Source: Rhynchopus sp. YZ270_cl-10 (Eukaryota > Euglenozoa > Diplonemea > Diplonemida > Diplonemidae). Taken from it: a DNA stretch of 64,000 nt. The notes beneath the pieces are model-generated. The model did not search any database. It was not told the origin of the DNA and worked only from the letters and a program-made list of their open reading frames with translations. The position numbers were made by a program, and so were the translations under genes. Of the stretch, positions 58,674 through 64,000 are shown in pieces. Location: contig OZ037854.1 of the NCBI GenBank assembly GCA_964035575.1, positions 1,054,001-1,118,000 on the forward strand. Reading direction: 5' to 3'. Position 1 is the first letter of the stretch. Every line of letters starts with the position of its first letter.

Positions 58674-61523
58674 ATGCGAAATCCTTCCGACAACACCACG
58701 ACCCTCAACATCAACCTCAGCAGCGTCGCACAGCGCATGCTCCCTTCCCCTTCCCCCTCCTCCCCTCCTCCTCCTGCCCCTCTCCCCCCTCCGCCTGCTT
58801 CAGGATGGAAGTCGCTTCTTGTATCTGGAACACAGCAGGACGAGAGGAGGTCGTGCGATACGTTGGCAAAATCGATGTTGGCGATGGGGTTGCGGAAAGG
58901 GAAGAGGGAGCCCACGGAGAGCCCTCCGATGTCTCCGAGGAGGGCGGGGTTGGGGGGGTTGGCGAATCCTTTTGCAAATGCACAGAGTCTAGCAAAGCAA
59001 GCGGAGATGATGCGCACCATCCACAGCAAACAGAAGCACGCCCGCATCAACATCATGCGCCAAGAAGTCTCCGATGCAGACCCCAACGACACTGCCGCAC
59101 TCGAACTCTACTCCGACGCGAACCTCATCAAGCGAGAAGCGCTTCGGCGAGCACCACAAATTGTCTCCGTCATCAGCGCCTGGTGGTCCGACGCACATAC
59201 CCAAAACCAAATGCGCAAACGCGCCTATTTTGCTGCCTTTCTCCCTATATACTTCCGTTTAGTCCCTTCAGGCAATGCCTCCGACGCCCGAGACGCTCTC
59301 GAAAACGACTGGAAACATGACAGCAAAGGGCGTGGCATGCTAGACGAAGAGGGGTTCTTTTTCTGTGTATATGCCCTAGCGGATATGTGGTGTGCAACGT
59401 GTGAGGAGGAAGAGTACATCGATTTTTTAGAAGAGCTACGAAAACTATCAATTCGACAACGCGCGCAAATGATGGCAAGCCTCAAAACGACCATGAAAGG
59501 CATTGAAGACGAGGACGAAGGGGTACAAGGTTGGGGAGAAGCTGAAGACCATACTGATACAGCCGGGATTGCAACCGAAAATCTAAAGGTAAAGAGCGAC
59601 GAAGAATTTCTCCGCCGCCAACGCACTCTTCGTACACGAGGTAATGGTAATGGCAATGGCAACGCTACAGCCGGTACCTTTCTCCAAGCCTCCCCCCCAC
59701 TCCAGATCGATGCCTCCCACGCCGTCCCCCTCTCCCCCACCCCCACAAACGGCAAGCGAACTGCATGCCCCCCAATAGCAGTTCTTCCAAAGGCGTCTCC
59801 TCCTCCGCGCAAAAAAATTCCTGCGACGAAAAACCCGCCCAGTGCGGATAAGGTGAAACGATTGTTGCATCTGCCGCAAAAAAGGGAGAAGGAGAGGGAG
59901 GGGGAGACAAATCACCCAAAAATTTTCAAAAATCGTAAAATGCCGGAAGCAAGCTATCAAGAAGACCGTTGGCTTCCAGGGGCGTTGAGTGGGAGATTGA
60001 GTGGGATGTTGAGTGGCGATTCTGCGGAGACTACAGAGCATCGGAGGATGGCTTACACTATTCTTGCCGACCCCAATGCCCCTCCAGGGCTCCGCATGCA
60101 GGCTGAAGCATATCTTCGGAACACCCTCGCTAGCATCGAGGATATCGACCTCCTCTCCGAAAAAATGGCGCAAATGGTGTCCCGTGGTCGCACCATCACC
60201 ACAACCACAAGCCCCAGCACAAAACTTCAACAGGCCTCACTCCGCAGAGCGGTTCAACTCACCGTCTCACGACACAACCAATACTGCGAGGAACCGAACC
60301 GCCTCGCACTCCCAGAGTTTTCGCAGGCCGTCCCCTCTGATACATCCCCTCTTCCTCAACGTGGCGTGATACCTCTGGTAGATGATGGGGTATCTATACC
60401 GGCTACGGCTCATCCTTGTCATCCCCAGGATACGCACAGCAACGTTAAAGAGGAGGGGATAGGCGCTTCTGCAGAATCTCTACTGAGCGGTGCGGTAGTG
60501 TCCATGGTACGTGGGGGTGATAGTGGTGTGCAGACAGTAGTTGAGACAAATGAAAAGAGTGTTGTGTCCTGTGGTGATGTCCCAGCAGAGCCGTTAGAGT
60601 TGCCTGTAGAGGAGGCTGGACCGGAGGTGGAGGTGCGTACCTTTGTTCTTGGAAGTGGTTTGAAATTGACGCCGTTGCAAAGCATTGATGTGGTGCAGAT
60701 GTCTGCTCTCCCTAAACAGAAGCCAAAGAAACGCCTGCAACAACCCCATCGCAAGCAAAAGAAAGGGACACATGGTCGCCCCGCTGCAGAGCTTTTCAGC
60801 TATGAAGGGTACGACGAGGGGACCCGCCATGCAGTACCATTAAAAGACTATTTTCAGCCACATCCACATTGCCACAGCAAGGAGGAGAGGACTTTAGAGG
60901 ACATCTCTGGTGCAAGAGATTTGAGGGCACAATGGAGAAAGCGGGCACGAAGAGAAGGGATGACATCGAAGCAGTTTTGCATGCGATATTCCGTCGAGCA
61001 TGCGGACTTCATACAATGGCTGGAAGGTGCGAGCGTGCATGCTGTTTCAAAACAGATTTGGGAAACCGTCTCTCGCTATCTCTTTGAAGAACAAACCTTG
61101 GTCAACCGATGGTGCGCGCGCGCAAGAGAAAAGGGAATTACTCTACAGCACTTTGTCAAACAGAATGGCCTGGAGGTAGGCAGGTTTGTACAATGGATGA
61201 AAACCGGGGTAACAGGGTGCAGGGCGATCCACGATGCGGTGTGGGGATTTGTGCTGGCAAGAAGGGATCCTGTACAATGCGCGTCGCCGCGGTTTCAAAA
61301 CCGCGACGGTCTTCCAGCATGCAAACAGGCGGCCCTCACCTCTCCCCCAGCCTCCCCCAGCGCAAAGCGGCAGAGAGACAAAAAGAAGTTGTCCGAACGC
61401 AACATCGAAAACGTCATTTTGCTCCACAGAGCCTCCACGCCCTGCTCCTTCTCCTCCCTGAAGGATCTTGTTGCTAACAAAGATATGGTCAGGCAAGCAC
61501 TCTGTCCGGAACAAAGTGTGTAG
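58674..61523 (+). CDS. Unknown 949-residue protein with two tandem HTH-like helical repeats
   Basis: Single exon from the first ATG after the pyrimidine leader. The first ~90 residues are Pro/Ser-rich. A conserved-looking helical region at ~115-290 (RINIMRQEVSDADPNDTAAL, then YFAAFLPIYFRLV, then GMLDEEGFFFCVYALADMWC, EEEYIDFLEELRKL) has the look of a flagellar or cytoskeletal protein domain but I cannot name it. The middle is long and disordered. At ~750-805 and ~812-865 two related blocks occur: QWRKRARREGMTSKQFCMRY, FIQWLEG, IWETVSRYL; and RWCARAREKGITLQHFVKQN, FVQWMKTG, AIHDAVWGFV. These resemble small helix-turn-helix (XRE-like) bundles in tandem. No signal peptide. Confidence 0.7.
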   Translation: MRNPSDNTTTLNINLSSVAQRMLPSPSPSSPPPPAPLPPPPASGWKSLLVSGTQQDERRSCDTLAKSMLAMGLRKGKREPTESPPMSPRRAGLGGLANPFANAQSLAKQAEMMRTIHSKQKHARINIMRQEVSDADPNDTAALELYSDANLIKREALRRAPQIVSVISAWWSDAHTQNQMRKRAYFAAFLPIYFRLVPSGNASDARDALENDWKHDSKGRGMLDEEGFFFCVYALADMWCATCEEEEYIDFLEELRKLSIRQRAQMMASLKTTMKGIEDEDEGVQGWGEAEDHTDTAGIATENLKVKSDEEFLRRQRTLRTRGNGNGNGNATAGTFLQASPPLQIDASHAVPLSPTPTNGKRTACPPIAVLPKASPPPRKKIPATKNPPSADKVKRLLHLPQKREKEREGETNHPKIFKNRKMPEASYQEDRWLPGALSGRLSGMLSGDSAETTEHRRMAYTILADPNAPPGLRMQAEAYLRNTLASIEDIDLLSEKMAQMVSRGRTITTTTSPSTKLQQASLRRAVQLTVSRHNQYCEEPNRLALPEFSQAVPSDTSPLPQRGVIPLVDDGVSIPATAHPCHPQDTHSNVKEEGIGASAESLLSGAVVSMVRGGDSGVQTVVETNEKSVVSCGDVPAEPLELPVEEAGPEVEVRTFVLGSGLKLTPLQSIDVVQMSALPKQKPKKRLQQPHRKQKKGTHGRPAAELFSYEGYDEGTRHAVPLKDYFQPHPHCHSKEERTLEDISGARDLRAQWRKRARREGMTSKQFCMRYSVEHADFIQWLEGASVHAVSKQIWETVSRYLFEEQTLVNRWCARAREKGITLQHFVKQNGLEVGRFVQWMKTGVTGCRAIHDAVWGFVLARRDPVQCASPRFQNRDGLPACKQAALTSPPASPSAKRQRDKKKLSERNIENVILLHRASTPCSFSSLKDLVANKDMVRQALCPEQSV

Positions 61524-63312
61524 GGTAAAAAAATAATCAATTTTTATTGATTTTAAACATTGATGGAGTGGGGAGGGGGCATTGTGTTTTGGAGAGGGTG
61601 TGCGTTTTACAGCGTCGCCCTCAAGAAGAAGGGAACAGAGAAGGATGATACCTTATGTAGGCAATGCGATTGTATGGACTAAATTGAAACAAAAACAGGG
61701 GAACCAACTTCTTTGAGCGGACTGTGTGCGATTTTTTTTTTTTGTAGTATTTCAGCCAGGGTATTAGGGTGAAAATCCAAAATCCCGGAAAAAACTGGTT
61801 TTTCTGGTTTTCTCTCCTGGGCGGCAAAAACTAGTGTTTCTGGCGAAAACCTCCACCGTTGACGGACACAGTCACCCTTTTCGGGTTTTTCGGGGGGGTC
61901 AGTGTCTTATCCAGGAATCCGATTTCAAAATATTTTTCGGCGCTGCTGACCCAGGGTAGACATTGGGAACACAGGGACTGTATTTTTTTTTGCGGAGCAA
62001 AAAAATAATATAAAATGGCGCCGCAGGCGAAAAATTTTGAGGGTACGGTGTAAAAATCTACTGGGGGGGAGCTATTAAAGTATACGTATACTTTATTCGG
62101 CGGGAATTACTGCTTAAATGGCCAAAAAACGAAAAAGGAAAAAAAAAAAAAAAATCACTGTTATTTTGGGGTTTCTAGTGGCCGAAACCTCGCGAAAACA
62201 CCACCATTGGCATTTTTGGGCCAATCCCAGCCAGTGGTGGGGTCAATGTGGAAAAATGAACAATTTTTTGGTGACTTAAATTTTCACAAATCTGAACCCC
62301 ATCAGCACCAATCGTGTAAAAACTGATACACGCGTTTTAGGTCAAAAATACTCGTTTCTCAGCGCAAAGTGACCCCATCACAGCACGCACAGAATCCGGA
62401 CCACCGAAATCAAAAAAAAAAATTTTCGATTTTTTGTGCAAAACTTGCTGAAAAATTTTTTTAGTAAGAAAAATGTACACAAAAACCGTATACTTTATTT
62501 CACAGATTTACACGCTCAAAATGGGTTTCCGCACCGCATACTTTATTACCCCCGTATACTTTATTAGCACCGTATACTTTATTAGCCCCCCCCCAGTAGC
62601 TTTTTACACCACAGAGCCACTCAAACGAACCCTTTTTTGCGGAGCAAAAAATGAAAAATGGCGCCGCAGGCAAAAAAAAATCAAGGAACAGCCATTTCCC
62701 AAAGGCACTCCCGTGGTTCAACCACGGTTCTACCAGGCGGGGGGAAAATGCGGGGAAAAAAATCGAGTCCGCCCTAATCTGGGGACGACATTTACAGAAA
62801 GGTCTGGTGAAAAGTGTCGGTTTTTTTTTCCCCTCCAGATTTCTCTGTTTTTTTTTTTTTTTTGAAAACCAGTTTTTGGAAAAACTGGTTTTCAAAACCA
62901 GTTTTTTTAACCACCCTAATACCCTGATTTCAGCTGTTGCGGAGTCTTCACCTTTGTGTGAACAGCGCGGCCGGTCTCCGGGTAGCACTGTGCTCGGCTT
63001 GTCCCAACCAAGAAGAAACGAACCAAAACTCTCTCCTTCGCTCTAGCGGCGAAGTTGATGAGGGAGTCAAGGCGAACCTCGGTCTCCTCCCCAGAGTCGC
63101 GCTTTACGTGACTCTGCAAGCGAGATCTTGTTCCTTATTTTGTACAAAAATTAACAAAAAAAGACCTTCCGCAAGCCACACACACAACCCCCAACAGCTT
63201 TACACACCCCCGATACACATTACTTCCCCAGCCCCCTTCTCCACTTTTCACTTATTCGGCTTCCCCTTTATTGTTCCCCATTTTGTCTTGCCTTTGAGAG
63301 ATTTTCCCTAAA
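61524..63312 (+). other. Spacer with a hAT-like element
   Basis: Apart from the 1,170-bp element there is a 5' stretch of AT-rich spacer (61524-61748) and a C-rich leader (63170-63312) with CCCCCAACAG ending at about 63198. No host gene seen. Confidence 0.55.
61757..62926. mobile_element. 1,170-bp hAT-like non-autonomous element with 8-bp duplication
   Basis: CAGGGTATTAGGGTG at left and CACCCTAATACCCTG at right, flanked by ATTTCAGC on both sides (61749-61756 and 62927-62934). CAGGG ends with an 8-bp duplication are the hAT signature. The interior is a nest of inverted repeats (TGCGGAGCAAAAAA and GGCGCCGCAGGC twice; the TACTGGGGGGGAGCT-like block and its inverse) and TATACTTTATT repeats. No transposase frame. 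Confidence 0.85.
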
Positions 63313-64000
63313 ATGTTTTTTGACTGGCGTTTGAGTCGAAGTGGGAATCCACCTGCAGAGCAAACAGAACAGCACATGCCCCCCGAGCAGACACAGCAAC
63401 ATGCACAGGCAGTGCAGGAGGAGAACATGACGTCGTTTATGTCGTGCACTTCGAACGTAAACGAACCGATGTCGCCCATAGGTGACACGGACACGGACGC
63501 AGACGCGCAGTTAGGAGAGGGATCTTCTCGTGTCAGTGGTGGGTATTTTGGTGTGCAGGCCACTTCAGGGATAGAGGGTGGTGGCGGCAGTGGTGCAGAT
63601 GTGTCAGCACCCCGTCTCGACGTGAGCGCCATGTCCACATCCACTGCCGCAACGACAGAGTCGATCCTCTCACCACCCCCACGCCGTGAAGAGCTCATCA
63701 GCAGCGCTGCGGTGGTTGATGTCATTGTATGTTACAGAGCGGTAAATGTCAAAAAGCTTCAAATAACTTTTAGTCTTCGAGCAACCACCCCCCCATTATA
63801 GTTCCCCCCCATAAGCAACTTACGGCTCCTTTACCATAGTTTACTCTTTTTTCATCCCCTCCTTTTTCTCACAGCTCGAGGTGATGGAGGATCTGGATGA
63901 CACCCTCCGTCAGGTCATCCTCAGCAAGGCTGGGCAGTTCTCGAAGATGCCACCACCACCACCGCCACACGACGGCCGAGGCACGTCCCCTACCCCGGAA
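63313..64000 (+). CDS. 5' part of an unknown gene, two exons, runs off the window
   Basis: Exon 1 63313-63726 (138 codons) and exon 2 from 63876 join in phase 0 (VVDVI then LEVMEDLDDTLRQ). The visible N-terminus is Gln-, Ser- and Asp/Thr-rich and probably disordered; exon 2 opens with an amphipathic helix and then a proline run. Not enough is present to assign a family. Confidence 0.65.

Overview
This window looks like nuclear DNA of a unicellular eukaryote. Every gene I can support (about 18, counting tandem copies) reads on the + strand. Most are preceded by a long pyrimidine tract ending in an AG only some 15-70 bases before the start codon. Several genes have canonical GT-AG introns, and coding DNA is GC-rich while spacers are AT-rich with long homopolymers. 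One-way gene order plus an acceptor-like signal before each ATG is what polycistronic transcription with spliced-leader trans-splicing looks like. A euglenozoan with cis-introns (diplonemid or euglenid type) is my best guess, by inference only; no spliced-leader gene was seen.

Layout. 0-24.5 kb is ordinary gene-dense DNA: the 3' part of an LSM12-like gene, an unknown 538-residue protein, a small helical protein, a secreted protein with a CBM66/levanase-type sugar-binding domain, a ubiquitin-like plus beta-propeller protein, a type I membrane protein, a 2,004-residue protein with cadherin-like repeats, a WBP11-like splicing factor, a tubulin-tyrosine-ligase-like enzyme and a protein of three ubiquitin-like folds. 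24.5-30.0 kb has no gene; it carries a dense series of a short conserved stem-loop motif, all in one orientation, plus several near-perfect fold-back elements. 30.0-53.6 kb is a threefold tandem amplification of a 7-8 kb unit. Each unit holds the 3' end of a secreted Cys-rich (pacifastin-like) gene, a large membrane-anchored two-domain SGNH/PC-esterase-like gene on a Thr-Pro stalk, and an IQ-motif gene. The complete Cys-rich gene lies only at the left edge and the complete IQ gene only at the right edge. 54.0-64.0 kb holds a seven-exon secreted Asp-box (BNR) protein, a 949-residue protein of unknown function and the start of a further gene.

Mobile DNA. The window is rich in small non-autonomous terminal-inverted-repeat elements. 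For several, the boundaries can be read directly because the tandem units supply the empty target site. A family ending in TGGTGTGGC sits in four introns. Elements with quite different ends share the same internal modules. I saw no reverse transcriptase, transposase, LTR or virus-like gene.

Functional theme. The secreted sugar-binding protein, the Cys-rich protein and the amplified esterase-like ectoproteins suggest a gene neighbourhood for surface or secreted carbohydrate chemistry, embedded in housekeeping and cytoskeletal genes. The most unusual signals are the one-way stem-loop family, the tandem esterase genes whose paired domains share gene-specific cassettes, and the element families nested in introns.
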